Assembly (NCBI RefSeq): GCF_022014495.1 | Contig: NZ_JAKLSQ010000010.1 | Span: 1-64,000, forward strand | Direction: 5' to 3' | Origin: Sandaracinobacteroides sayramensis | GTDB lineage: Bacteria > Pseudomonadota > Alphaproteobacteria > Sphingomonadales > Sphingomonadaceae | Length of the DNA stretch: 64,000 nucleotides | In this document: positions 1 to 8,113 of the stretch, piece by piece | Position numbering within the stretch: position 1 is the first letter of the stretch | Layout of the letters: every line of letters begins with the position of its first letter | The notes under the pieces: generated by a model | The model's database searches: none | Seen by the model: the letters and a program-made list of their open reading frames with translations, nothing else | What the model was told of the DNA's origin: nothing | Made by a program: the position numbers and the translations under genes

Positions 1-66
1 GGGCGGAAAGCTGGACCCCGGGTCAAGCCCGGGGTGACGGGAGAATATGATGGGTTCCCGACCTAG
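1..66. repeat. Palindromic intergenic element, right half (cut by window start)
   Basis: This is the right arm of the repeat family described at 31222-31358. It holds the core CCCCGGGTCAAGCCCGGGG, then GTGACGG, an AATAT tract and the end ACCTAG. The last four bases, CTAG at 63-66, contain the TAG stop codon of the adjacent reverse-strand regulator. The left arm lies outside the window. Confidence 0.8.
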
Positions 67-1463
67 CCTTCCGAAAAGCCGAAGGGCGTGCTCGTCCGCC
101 GATAGTCGTCGGGCAGCATGTCGCGGCCGATGGGCGGGGCTGCGCGCGCCGTGCATTCGGCGCGGTGGCACAGCCGGCAACTGATGCCGATGGGGGTCGC
201 GGCTTCCGCCGCCGGCCCGGCGCGGGCATAGACCAGCCGTGCTGCATGCTCCTCGGCGCAGACCAGCGCGATGGCGCGTTCGGCGCGCGGGGAGCCGAAG
301 CCGCCGATCCCCTGCGTGACGGTGCGGGCGACCGAGAAGAAGCGTTGCCCGTCCGGCAGCTCGATCCATTGGGTGACGATCTGGCGCGGGGTGCGGAACA
401 CCTGATGCACCGTCCACAAGGGGCAGCCGCCGCCATGGCGGGCGAAGGGGAAGCCGGCGCCGTCCAGCCGTTTCGAGACATTGCCCGCCTGGTCCACCCG
501 CAGGAAGAAGAAGGGCACGCGCTCATGCCCCGGCTTCTGCAGCGTCGTCAGCCGGTGCGCCGCCTGCTCGAAGCTGGCGCCGAACTGCCGGCCCAGCGCC
601 TCCACATCGTAATGCCGCTGGTCCGCCGCGCGGGCAAACGCGGTGTAGGGCATCAGGATGGCGGCGGCCGCATAGCTTGCCAGCGCCCGGTGCGTCAGCC
701 GCTTGCCGTTGTCGGTGGCGAAATGCCCGTCGCGCAACTGCGCGTCGATCTCCGCGCGCAGTTCCAGATAGGCGACCTGCAAGGCCAGCTGGAAACTCTG
801 GCTGGCGCTGTCCAGCTGGTCGTCCAGCTGCACCTCGCGGCCATGGTGATTGAGCCGCCGGATCGCCCCCATCATCACGTCCGAAGGCAGGCGCCGCACC
901 CTGAGCCCGTGCCGCGCGCGCAGATAGCCGCTTAGCCCATCGGCCTCGGCGATGGTGGCCGCCAGCCGTTCCGCCGCGTCGTCCAGCGCTGGGAAGCAGT
1001 TCCGCCGCGCTGCCAGGAAGCGCCGCGAATCCGCCACCGGATCGGCCGGCTCCACACCGCCGCCTTCCCGCTCGGCGTTGCGGTCGGCCAGCGCTAGCTG
1101 CTCCTCCCGCCAGGCGGTGTGGAGGCGCAGCAGCGCTTCGGCAAAGCCGGGGTAGTTGGCCGCCACATCGGCCGCTTCCATCGGCGGCAGGTCGATGTCG
1201 GCGAAGATCGGGTCCTTCAGCACCGCCGACAGCCGCGACTGCTGCTCGGCGCCGCCATCGCCCGCCAGCCGGGCGATGTCGAGGTCGTAGGTCTGCGCCA
1301 GCCGGATCAGCAGATCGGCGGTCAGCGGCCGCTGGTTGCGTTCCAGCAGCGCCACATAGGAAGGCGAGATGTCGAGGTCGGCAGCCATATTGGCCTGCGT
1401 CAGCCCCAGATCGCGGCGGATGCGGCGCAGCCGCGGGCCGATATATTTGCTGTCCTGCGCCAT
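63..1463 (-). CDS. XRE-family short-chain fatty-acyl transcriptional regulator (ScfR/RamB type)
   Basis: This 466-residue DNA-binding regulator has an N-terminal XRE helix-turn-helix at about residues 12-56 (LGLTQANMAADLDISPSYVA). A long middle region resembles the IrrE-like/DUF2083 part of RamB and ScfR proteins but shows no HExxH zinc motif. Near the C-terminus is the cysteine cluster CRLCHRAEC (about 429-437), typical of this family. The start is the ATG at 1463, preceded by AAGGA. It is divergent from isocitrate lyase with about 145 bp between starts. RamB-type proteins control glyoxylate and acyl-CoA genes, so regulation of aceA and itself is the natural inference. Its TAG stop lies inside a repeat element. 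The family call is firm; the effector is unknown. Confidence 0.88.
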   Translation of the reverse strand: MAQDSKYIGPRLRRIRRDLGLTQANMAADLDISPSYVALLERNQRPLTADLLIRLAQTYDLDIARLAGDGGAEQQSRLSAVLKDPIFADIDLPPMEAADVAANYPGFAEALLRLHTAWREEQLALADRNAEREGGGVEPADPVADSRRFLAARRNCFPALDDAAERLAATIAEADGLSGYLRARHGLRVRRLPSDVMMGAIRRLNHHGREVQLDDQLDSASQSFQLALQVAYLELRAEIDAQLRDGHFATDNGKRLTHRALASYAAAAILMPYTAFARAADQRHYDVEALGRQFGASFEQAAHRLTTLQKPGHERVPFFFLRVDQAGNVSKRLDGAGFPFARHGGGCPLWTVHQVFRTPRQIVTQWIELPDGQRFFSVARTVTQGIGGFGSPRAERAIALVCAEEHAARLVYARAGPAAEAATPIGISCRLCHRAECTARAAPPIGRDMLPDDYRRTSTPFGFSEG

Positions 1464-1483
1464 GATCCGTCCTTGGGTGCAAA

Positions 1484-1524
1484 TCCTTACAACATTACAA
1501 TCCTATTTTGTAAAGTCTTACAGT
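1484..1524. promoter_or_regulatory. Candidate operator between the ScfR-like regulator and aceA
   Basis: An AT-rich island in GC-rich surroundings contains repeated and inverted TTACA/TGTAA half sites: CTTACAAC, ATTACAAT, TTTTGTAAAG and CTTACAG. It lies in the divergent intergenic region, 21 bp from the regulator start and about 85 bp from the aceA start. It probably holds both promoters and the binding site of the regulator. The half-site pattern is seen; the function is inferred. Confidence 0.5.
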
Positions 1525-1608
1525 TGAACGAAACGGCGATTTCCGCAGCGGTTGGCCGCGCCTACCACGGCTGTATCCGATGTTTTGAAGGGCCGAAGGA
1601 GCCAGCCG

Positions 1609-3204
1609 ATGAAGACCTATTCCGAAAGCATTGCCGACGCGCAGAAGCTGATCGCCTCCAAGGGCGGCACCTGGGACGGGATCGGCGCCGAGGCCGTCGC
1701 CCGCATGCAGCTTCAGAACCGCTTCAACTCCGGCTTGGACATCGCCCGCACCACCGCCGCCATCATGCGCCGCGACATGGCCGCCTACGACGCAGACCCG
1801 GCGCAATACACCCAGTCGCTGGGCTGCTGGCACGGCTTCATCGGCCAGCAGAAGCTGATCGCCATCAAGAAGCATTTCGGCAGCACCAGGCGCCGCTACC
1901 TCTATCTGTCGGGCTGGATGGTCGCCGCGCTGCGCTCCGATTTCGGCCCGCTGCCCGACCAGTCGATGCACGAGAAGACCAGTGTCCCGGCGCTGATCGA
2001 GGAACTCTACACCTTCCTGAAGCAGGCCGACGCCCGCGAACTGGGCGGCCTGTTCCGCGATCTCGACAAGGCCCGCGCCGGTGGCGATACCGCGCGCGAA
2101 AAGGTGCTGCTGGACGCCATCGACAATTATGAAACGCACGTCGTGCCGATCATCGCCGACATCGACGCCGGCTTCGGCAATGCGGAAGCGACCTATCTGC
2201 TGGCGAAGAAGATGATCGAAGCCGGCGCCTGCGCGCTGCAGATCGAAAACCAGGTGTCCGACGAGAAGCAGTGCGGCCACCAGGACGGCAAGGTGACGGT
2301 GCCGCACGAGGACTTCCTGGCGAAGGTCCGCGCCTGCCGCTACGCCTTCCTCGAACTCGGCATCGAAGACGGAATCATCGTCACCCGCACCGACTCGCTG
2401 GGCGCCGGCCTCACCAAGCAGATCGCCTATTCCAACGAGCCGGGCGACATCGGCGACCAGTATAACAGCTTCCTCGACTGTGAGGAGATCGACCCCGCGA
2501 CCGCCCGCAACGGCGATGTGGTGCTGAACCGCGACGGCAAGCTGCTGCGCCCGAAGCGCCTGCCGTCCAACCTGTTCCAGTTCCGCGAAGGCACCGGCGC
2601 CGACCGCTGCGTGCTGGACTGCATCACCAGCCTGCAGAACGGCGCCGACCTGCTGTGGATCGAGACGGAGAAGCCGCACATTGAGCAGATCGCCTCGATG
2701 GTCGACCGCATCCGCGAAGTCATCCCGAACGCCAAGCTGGTCTACAACAACTCGCCCAGCTTCAACTGGACTCTGAACTTCCGCCAGCAGGTGTTCGACG
2801 CTTGGGAAAAGGAAGGCAAGGACGTCTCCAGCTACGACCGCGCCAATCTGATGAGCGTCATCTACGACCAGACCGACCTCGCGGCCGAAGCCGACGAGCG
2901 CATCCGCACCTTCCAGCGCGACGCGGCGGCGCGGGCCGGCATCTTCCACCATCTGATCACGCTGCCCACCTATCACACGGCGGCGCTTTCCACCGACAAT
3001 CTCGCCCGCGAATATTTCGGCGAGCAGGGGATGCTGGGCTATGTGAAGGGCGTGCAGCGCGCCGAGATCCGCCAGGGCATCGCCTGCGTGAAGCACCAGA
3101 ACATGTCGGGTTCCGACATCGGCGACGACCACAAGGAATATTTCGCCGGCGAAGCGGCGCTGAAGGCCGGCGGCGCCCACAACACGATGAACCAGTTCGC
3201 CTGA
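1609..3204 (+). CDS. aceA: Isocitrate lyase
   Basis: Cleaves isocitrate to glyoxylate and succinate in the cytoplasmic glyoxylate shunt, allowing growth on acetate and fatty acids. The product has 531 residues, the length of the longer Pseudomonas-type isocitrate lyases rather than the 434-residue E. coli type. The catalytic-loop motif KQCGH lies at about residues 220-224, with Cys222 as the expected general acid, and IADIDAGFGN lies upstream. The start is the ATG at 1609 with AAGGAG seven bases before it; an in-frame codon at 1552 lacks a comparable ribosome site. The fatty-acyl regulator next door supports the assignment. A strong terminator follows at 3287-3316. Confidence 0.95.
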   Translation: MKTYSESIADAQKLIASKGGTWDGIGAEAVARMQLQNRFNSGLDIARTTAAIMRRDMAAYDADPAQYTQSLGCWHGFIGQQKLIAIKKHFGSTRRRYLYLSGWMVAALRSDFGPLPDQSMHEKTSVPALIEELYTFLKQADARELGGLFRDLDKARAGGDTAREKVLLDAIDNYETHVVPIIADIDAGFGNAEATYLLAKKMIEAGACALQIENQVSDEKQCGHQDGKVTVPHEDFLAKVRACRYAFLELGIEDGIIVTRTDSLGAGLTKQIAYSNEPGDIGDQYNSFLDCEEIDPATARNGDVVLNRDGKLLRPKRLPSNLFQFREGTGADRCVLDCITSLQNGADLLWIETEKPHIEQIASMVDRIREVIPNAKLVYNNSPSFNWTLNFRQQVFDAWEKEGKDVSSYDRANLMSVIYDQTDLAAEADERIRTFQRDAAARAGIFHHLITLPTYHTAALSTDNLAREYFGEQGMLGYVKGVQRAEIRQGIACVKHQNMSGSDIGDDHKEYFAGEAALKAGGAHNTMNQFA

Positions 3205-3286
3205 TCTTGCTTGTCCGAAGTGGCCGGTTCGCCGACCGGCCACGGCATCCCGAATCGCCGGATCTGCTGCCGGGGAGGAGGGGGAA

Positions 3287-3316
3287 GGGCCGGTGCCGCA
3301 AGGCGCCGGCCCTTTT
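3287..3316 (+). terminator. Rho-independent terminator after aceA
   Basis: The arms GGGCCGGTGCC and GGCGCCGGCCC form an 11-bp stem with one G-T mismatch pair, closed by a GCAA tetraloop and followed by TTTT. It lies 83 bp after the aceA stop. The rest of the 353-bp gap at 3205-3557 holds one copy of the palindromic repeat and no further gene. Confidence 0.85.
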
Positions 3317-3406
3317 CACGACGGAAGCGAAGCCACTCTTGAGGGGATGGCTGCGGGCTTTCCCTGCAACAGGGTGAGAAGGCCAGTCCGGCTTGAACCC
3401 GCCCCA

Positions 3407-3500
3407 TCGTCACCCCGGGCTTGACCCGGGGGCCAGCTTTTCGACTGCCACAGCGCCGGAGAGAAAAGCCGGACCCCGGGTCAAGCCCGGGGTGACAGGG
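3407..3500. repeat. Palindromic intergenic element (core copy)
   Basis: Left arm GTCACCCCGGGCTTGACCC and right arm GGGTCAAGCCCGGGGTGAC face each other around a short spacer with the family's GGCCAGCTTTT and AAAAGCCGGACC shoulders. This copy lacks the terminal CTAG; the flank towards the esterase gene at 3558 is diverged. Confidence 0.8.
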
Positions 3501-3557
3501 GTGGAATTTTGCAGTGATTCCCGAAGGGTATAGGCTTTCAGCCTTCAGGCTATCCGC

Positions 3558-4568
3558 TCAATTCCCCGGCGCCCAGGGCATGCGGCAATTCGGGATCGGC
3601 TTTCCCGCCTGATCGAGGCAAGGCACATGCGCCCCCTTGCCGCTGCCGGGCAGCGCCCATTCCAGCCCGGCGCGCACGGCCGGCACATAGACTGAGCCAT
3701 GGTCCTCGCCCGGAAAGACCTGCTGCTTCACCCGAAAGCCGGGATAACGGCGCCCTTCCAGCGTCCGCACCATCTCGTCCATATCCTCCACCATCGCCAT
3801 GCGGCTGGCCGAATGCGGCTCGGTGTCGGGATCGGGCACCGTTTCCTCGCCGCCGATCATGAAGAAGGCCTCCGCCGGCATGTCCTTGTGCTGCGAGGCA
3901 TAGCCCCGCTCCCGGGCGATCATCAGCCGCCGCCCGTACCAGAGCGAGGGGGAGATCAGCACATATCTGCCGAACATCGCGGGTTCGCTCAGCAGCACAT
4001 GCGTGCCGAACAGCCCGCCATAGCTGTGCCCCAGATAGATGCGCCGCGCCGGGTCGATCCGGTAGCGGCGCTCCAGCTCGGGAAACACCTCGTCGCGCAG
4101 ATGCAGCCGATAGGCTTCCGCCTCGCCATAGGCGACGGCGCGGCCGGGCATGTCGGAGCGGGCGTCTATGTCGCCGTGCGGCGTGGGGGTATAGTCGCGC
4201 CGGCGGCTGTATTCGGCGGTGTCGCCGACGGCATAGCCGAGGCCGACGAGGATCGCATCCTCCAGCCCGCGCCCGCCCGCGCGCAGCCGGCGGTGCATGC
4301 CGGTGATGAGGTTCACGCTCTGCGGCACGTCGGTGTACATCAGCACCGGGTAGCGCCGCTCCGGGTTCGCCGCATAGCCGAAGGGCAGGGTGACGACATA
4401 GTCATAGTCCCGCCCCAGCGCTTTGGCCGGGATGCGGATCACTTCCGTGTTGGCGAGTGGGTAGGGCCGCGTGCCGGTCTCGGGCGCGGGCGTCGGCGCT
4501 TCCTGGGCAAGGGCGGGCGCGGCGGCCAGCAGGCCGGTCAGCAACAGCAGCAGCGCGGGCGACTTCAC
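3558..4568 (-). CDS. Secreted alpha/beta hydrolase, putative esterase (esterase D-like)
   Basis: A 336-residue protein with an N-terminal signal peptide (hydrophobic to about residue 21, ending ALAQ) and an alpha/beta hydrolase fold. The nucleophile elbow GHSYGGLFG is visible in the middle, and PGEDHGS near the C-terminus fits the catalytic histidine region. It resembles the PF00756 putative esterases that act on acyl esters, siderophore esters or peptides; the substrate cannot be read from sequence. The GTG start overlaps the upstream amidohydrolase stop by four bases (GTGA), so translation is probably coupled. It is the last gene of the operon starting at 8052. Confidence 0.8.
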   Translation of the reverse strand: MKSPALLLLLTGLLAAAPALAQEAPTPAPETGTRPYPLANTEVIRIPAKALGRDYDYVVTLPFGYAANPERRYPVLMYTDVPQSVNLITGMHRRLRAGGRGLEDAILVGLGYAVGDTAEYSRRRDYTPTPHGDIDARSDMPGRAVAYGEAEAYRLHLRDEVFPELERRYRIDPARRIYLGHSYGGLFGTHVLLSEPAMFGRYVLISPSLWYGRRLMIARERGYASQHKDMPAEAFFMIGGEETVPDPDTEPHSASRMAMVEDMDEMVRTLEGRRYPGFRVKQQVFPGEDHGSVYVPAVRAGLEWALPGSGKGAHVPCLDQAGKPIPNCRMPWAPGN

Positions 4569-5893
4569 TTCGCGGGCTCTCCCTTCACGAACTTGCCGTC
4601 CTTCATGATCACCGCGAAATTCCGGCCCGGGTCGGCGATCAGGCCGAGATTGGCGATGGGGTCGCCATTCACCAGGATGAGGTCGGCGAGCGCCCCTTCC
4701 TCCACCACGCCCAGCTTGCCCTGATAGGGGCTGCGCGGGCCGGAAAGTGCCAGAAGGCGCGCATTGTCATGGGTCACCAGCTTCAGAACCTCGGCCGGCG
4801 TGAACCACTGCCTCAGTTCCAGAAGATTGGCATTCTGCGTGGCGTTCAGCGCCGGCTCGAACAGGAAGTCTGTGCCCCAGGCCAGCTTCACCCCCAGCCG
4901 CTTCGCCGCCGCCCAGACGCGCGGCTGGCCTTCGATCACGCCCTTGCGCTTCTCGATCCGCTGCGGCGCCATGTCCGGCGTGCTTTCCCGCAGCACCTGC
5001 AACGAGAGCCACACATCCTTGTCGCGCATCAACTGCAATGTCTCGTCCGACATCATCTGGCCATGTTCGATGCCCTTGACGCCGGCTTCGATCGCCCGGC
5101 GGACTGCCTTGTCGGTATAGGCATGGACGGTGACATAGGTGTTCCAGTCGCCGGCGGCGTCCACGGCGGCCTTCATCTCGTCCAGCGTATATTGGGCGAC
5201 GTCCACGGGGTCATATTCCGAGGATGTGCCGCCGCCGGCCATCAGCTTGATCTGGCTGGCGCCGAAACGCAGATTCTCGCGCGTGGCCGTCAGCACGTCG
5301 TCGCGGCCGTCGGCGATGAAGGTCGCGCCCATTTCCTCCGCCCTCGACGCCTTGCCGAAGAAGCGGCGGGAGCGTTCGGCCGGGGTGCGGAAGTCGCCAT
5401 GGCCGCCGGTCTGGCTGATGGTCGCGCCCGAGGGCCAGACGCGCGGGCCCTGATAGCGCCCCTTGTCGATCCCGGCCTTCAGCCCCCAGATCGGCCCGCC
5501 CACGTCGCGCACGCTGGTGAAGCCGCGCAGCAGCATCGCCTTCGCCTCTTCGGCCGCCGCCGCTTCCGCCTTGGCCGGAGTCAGGTCGGGCGACATCAGC
5601 TGCTCCATGCTCAGCGCGGAGAAGGTCAGGTGCACATGCGCGTCGATCAGCCCGGGCATCAGCGTGCGCCCGGCCCCTTCCACCAGCTTCGCGCCCGGCG
5701 CCGGGCGGGCCGCCGTGCCGATGGCGGCGATCCGGTTGCCGCGCACCAGCACGCTGGTAGGGGCGGAAAGCCGGGGCGATTGCCCGTCGAACACGCGCAC
5801 GTTGCGGAACAGCGTCTCCGCCTCCTGCGCGCAGGCGGGGGAAGCGACCAGAGCCGCCAGGGCGGCAGCGATAAGCAGAGGGGAAGGGCGCAT
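4565..5893 (-). CDS. Secreted amidohydrolase family protein (copy 1)
   Basis: A metal-dependent hydrolase of the amidohydrolase/imidazolonepropionase-like superfamily, 442 residues from the ATG at 5893. That start has GAGG six bases upstream and gives a clean signal peptide ending in SPACAQ; an upstream GTG at 5905 overlaps the previous stop and is an alternative. The metal motif HVH (in LIDAHVHLTF), VHAYTD, EHGQ and GTDF are in the expected order. These enzymes hydrolyse cyclic amides or dipeptides, often Xaa-Pro type in periplasmic members; the true substrate is unknown. It is a tandem paralogue of the next gene, and its first ~38 mature residues are almost identical in DNA to that copy. 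Confidence 0.85.
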   Translation of the reverse strand: MRPSPLLIAAALAALVASPACAQEAETLFRNVRVFDGQSPRLSAPTSVLVRGNRIAAIGTAARPAPGAKLVEGAGRTLMPGLIDAHVHLTFSALSMEQLMSPDLTPAKAEAAAAEEAKAMLLRGFTSVRDVGGPIWGLKAGIDKGRYQGPRVWPSGATISQTGGHGDFRTPAERSRRFFGKASRAEEMGATFIADGRDDVLTATRENLRFGASQIKLMAGGGTSSEYDPVDVAQYTLDEMKAAVDAAGDWNTYVTVHAYTDKAVRRAIEAGVKGIEHGQMMSDETLQLMRDKDVWLSLQVLRESTPDMAPQRIEKRKGVIEGQPRVWAAAKRLGVKLAWGTDFLFEPALNATQNANLLELRQWFTPAEVLKLVTHDNARLLALSGPRSPYQGKLGVVEEGALADLILVNGDPIANLGLIADPGRNFAVIMKDGKFVKGEPAK

Positions 5894-5901
5894 GCTGTAC
5901 C

Positions 5902-7233
5902 TCACAAGCTGTTCTTGAAGATCTTGCCATCCTTCATGATCACGCGGAAGTTCCTGTCCGCGTCGGCGATCAGTTGCAGATTGGCGATCGGGTCGCCCTC
6001 CACCAGCAGCAGGTCGGCGAGAGCGCCTTCCTCCACCACGCCGAGCCTGCCCTTGTAGGGCGAGCGCTTGCCGGAAAGCGCCAGCAGCTCGCCGTTCACC
6101 GACGTCGCCTGCCGCAGCACTTCGGCGGGCGTGAACCAGCGGCTCATCCCCACCAGCATCGCGCCCTGCCGCCGGCCCATCGCCTCGGAGAAGAGCACAT
6201 CGGTGCCGAAGCCCATCTTCAGCCGGTATTTCTTCACCAGCCTGAAGAGGTTGTCGGTGCCGGTGAACACCTCATGCGCCTTTTCATACTGGTCCGTGCC
6301 GGGCGGGAACATGCCGCCGAAATCCGCCTCGGTGATCGGCTGGGACGACAGCCATACGCCCTTTTCCGCCATATATTTCGCGGTGGCGTCGTCGATCAGA
6401 TGCGCATGCTCGATCACCTTCACGCCGGAATCGATGGCGCGGCGCACGGCGACCGGCGTGTAGGCGTGCACCATCACATAGGTGCCCCAATTGTCGGCCG
6501 CCTCCACCGCCGCCTTCAGCTCCTCGGGCGTGAAGGTGGAGACGTCCAGGGGGCTGTGCGGCGAGGCAACGCCGCCGCCCGCCGTCAGCTTGATCTGGCT
6601 GGCGCCCAGCATCAGCTGCTCGCGCACCCGCTGGCGGACGAGGTCGGGGCTGTCCACCACCATGGCGCCGCCCAGTTCCTCGATGCGGGACAGCGGCCTG
6701 GAACCGTCGCGCGGCAATTCGGAGGTCTGGCGGAAATCGCCATGGCCGCTGGTGATGGTGATCATCGCGCCCGACGGCCAGATGCGCGGGCCGGGCACCA
6801 CGCCCCGGTCGATCGCCTGCTTCAGGCCGAACACCGGGCCGCCGACGTCGCGCACGGTGGTGAAGCCGCGCATCAGCGTCGCCGTCGCCTCGGCGCCGGC
6901 CTGGATGTTGCCGAAGCCGGCATCGCCGAAGATCATCTGCTCGGGCGTCGGCCGCACGAACATCGCATGCCAATGGGCGTCGATGAGGCCGGGCATCAGA
7001 GTTCGGCCTTCGCCTTCCACCACCGTGGCGCCGGGCGCGGCCGTGGCGTTGGCGCCGATGGCGGCGATCCGGTTGCCGCGCACCAGCACGCTGGTAGGCG
7101 CCGAAAGCCGGGGCGATTGCCCGTCGAACACGCGCACGTTGCGGAACAGCGTCTCCGCCTCCTGCGCCAGCGCAGCTGGGGCGGGCGGAAGCAGCATCAA
7201 TACTGCCATATACTTGAAAAGCCAGCGAATCAT
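5902..7233 (-). CDS. Secreted amidohydrolase family protein (copy 2)
   Basis: The 443-residue tandem paralogue of the preceding entry, with a signal peptide (MIRWLFKYMAVLMLLPP onwards, cleaved after ALAQ). The metal-binding pair is HWH in LIDAHWHAMF, followed by VHAYTP, EHAHLID and GTDVLF, so the active site looks intact. The C-terminal ADLLLVEGDPIANL segment is the usual beta-sandwich end of the superfamily. Its stop overlaps the possible GTG start of copy 1. It starts 12 bases after the outer membrane protein gene, so the four genes probably form one transcript. Periplasmic amide or peptide hydrolysis is inferred. Confidence 0.85.
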   Translation of the reverse strand: MIRWLFKYMAVLMLLPPAPAALAQEAETLFRNVRVFDGQSPRLSAPTSVLVRGNRIAAIGANATAAPGATVVEGEGRTLMPGLIDAHWHAMFVRPTPEQMIFGDAGFGNIQAGAEATATLMRGFTTVRDVGGPVFGLKQAIDRGVVPGPRIWPSGAMITITSGHGDFRQTSELPRDGSRPLSRIEELGGAMVVDSPDLVRQRVREQLMLGASQIKLTAGGGVASPHSPLDVSTFTPEELKAAVEAADNWGTYVMVHAYTPVAVRRAIDSGVKVIEHAHLIDDATAKYMAEKGVWLSSQPITEADFGGMFPPGTDQYEKAHEVFTGTDNLFRLVKKYRLKMGFGTDVLFSEAMGRRQGAMLVGMSRWFTPAEVLRQATSVNGELLALSGKRSPYKGRLGVVEEGALADLLLVEGDPIANLQLIADADRNFRVIMKDGKIFKNSL

Positions 7234-7245
7234 GCTGCCCCCTGT

Positions 7246-8052
7246 TCAGAAACGGATGCTGGCCCCAACCGCCGGTCCATGCATGCGCGTGTCCACATCC
7301 AGCCCATTCGACCGATGCACCTCGGCCGACAGATGCCGGTAGCCCGCCAGCAGCGAAGTCGAGCGCCCGGCCCTGAACCCCACCGCCAGCAGGGAGTCCG
7401 AACTGAAGCGCGAGCCCCCTGCACCGAACATGGCGTGGGCGTTCAGCGTGATCCGGGGTGCGAGATTGACGACGGCCTTGGCGCCCGCCATCGCATCGAC
7501 CCAGTCGACCGTCTCGCGCCGCGAATAGCTGGGCGGGACGCCTGGTGGCAGCGGTGTCCCCGACGGGAAGGCGGCGTTTATGCTGGAGCCGAGCGACCAG
7601 AAGCGCGGGCCGGCCACCAGATCGAGGCTGCCGATGCCGTCGGCGACCAGGCGATACTGCACGCCGGCAAGCCCGGTGAAGCTGCGGACGCCCACTGCGA
7701 CCGGAAGCCGGGCGCCGCCCAGCTGCGGGATCGCGACCATGCCATCTTCCGAGACCTTCACATAAAGACCGTCCAGCAATAGGCCCCAGCGGCCCCGGCG
7801 CGCCTCGAAAGCGACCATCGCTCCGAAATCGAGATTGCCGAGGATGTCGCCGAAGCTGCTGTCGGCTTCGACCGCAAGCGGAAAGGCGGGATGCGCCAGC
7901 CGCGTGCTGCTGCCCGCCATCCAGAGATAGGGCACGAGGTTGAATTCCCAGCCAGCGGATTCCTGGACGGATCGGGCGGCCGCGGGCGCTGCCGTCAGTG
8001 CCGCGAGCTGCGCCGCAATCAATATGGCGAAAGAAAGGTGAACCCTGCGCAT
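7246..8052 (-). CDS. Outer membrane beta-barrel protein, uncharacterised
   Basis: A 268-residue protein from the ATG at 8052 with a signal peptide (MRRVHLSFAIL to PAAARS). The mature part starts WEFNLVPYLWMAG and alternates polar and aromatic strands (FGAMVAFEARRGRWGLLLDG, TSLLAGYRHLSAE) ending in a terminal Phe, which is typical of outer membrane barrels. The product resembles a family of small conserved barrels annotated as hypothetical. Upstream in-frame codons to 8112 would precede the signal peptide and are rejected. As first gene of the amidohydrolase/esterase operon it could provide uptake of the substrate; that is inference. Confidence 0.7.
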   Translation of the reverse strand: MRRVHLSFAILIAAQLAALTAAPAAARSVQESAGWEFNLVPYLWMAGSSTRLAHPAFPLAVEADSSFGDILGNLDFGAMVAFEARRGRWGLLLDGLYVKVSEDGMVAIPQLGGARLPVAVGVRSFTGLAGVQYRLVADGIGSLDLVAGPRFWSLGSSINAAFPSGTPLPPGVPPSYSRRETVDWVDAMAGAKAVVNLAPRITLNAHAMFGAGGSRFSSDSLLAVGFRAGRSTSLLAGYRHLSAEVHRSNGLDVDTRMHGPAVGASIRF

Positions 8053-8113
8053 GATCCTTACCCCTTCGCAGAGCCAGCTTGGCGTGCGCATGATGGCGCA
8101 GGCGCTGGCCAAG

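Noticed and set aside
523-1482. Long open frame overlapping the ScfR-like regulator on the same strand
   Set aside because: Its translation is Arg/Gly/Ala-rich with no family features, as expected for a shifted frame in GC-rich DNA.
1495-3243. 582-codon frame antisense to aceA
   Set aside because: It mirrors the codon pattern of isocitrate lyase; no ribosome site or recognisable domain.
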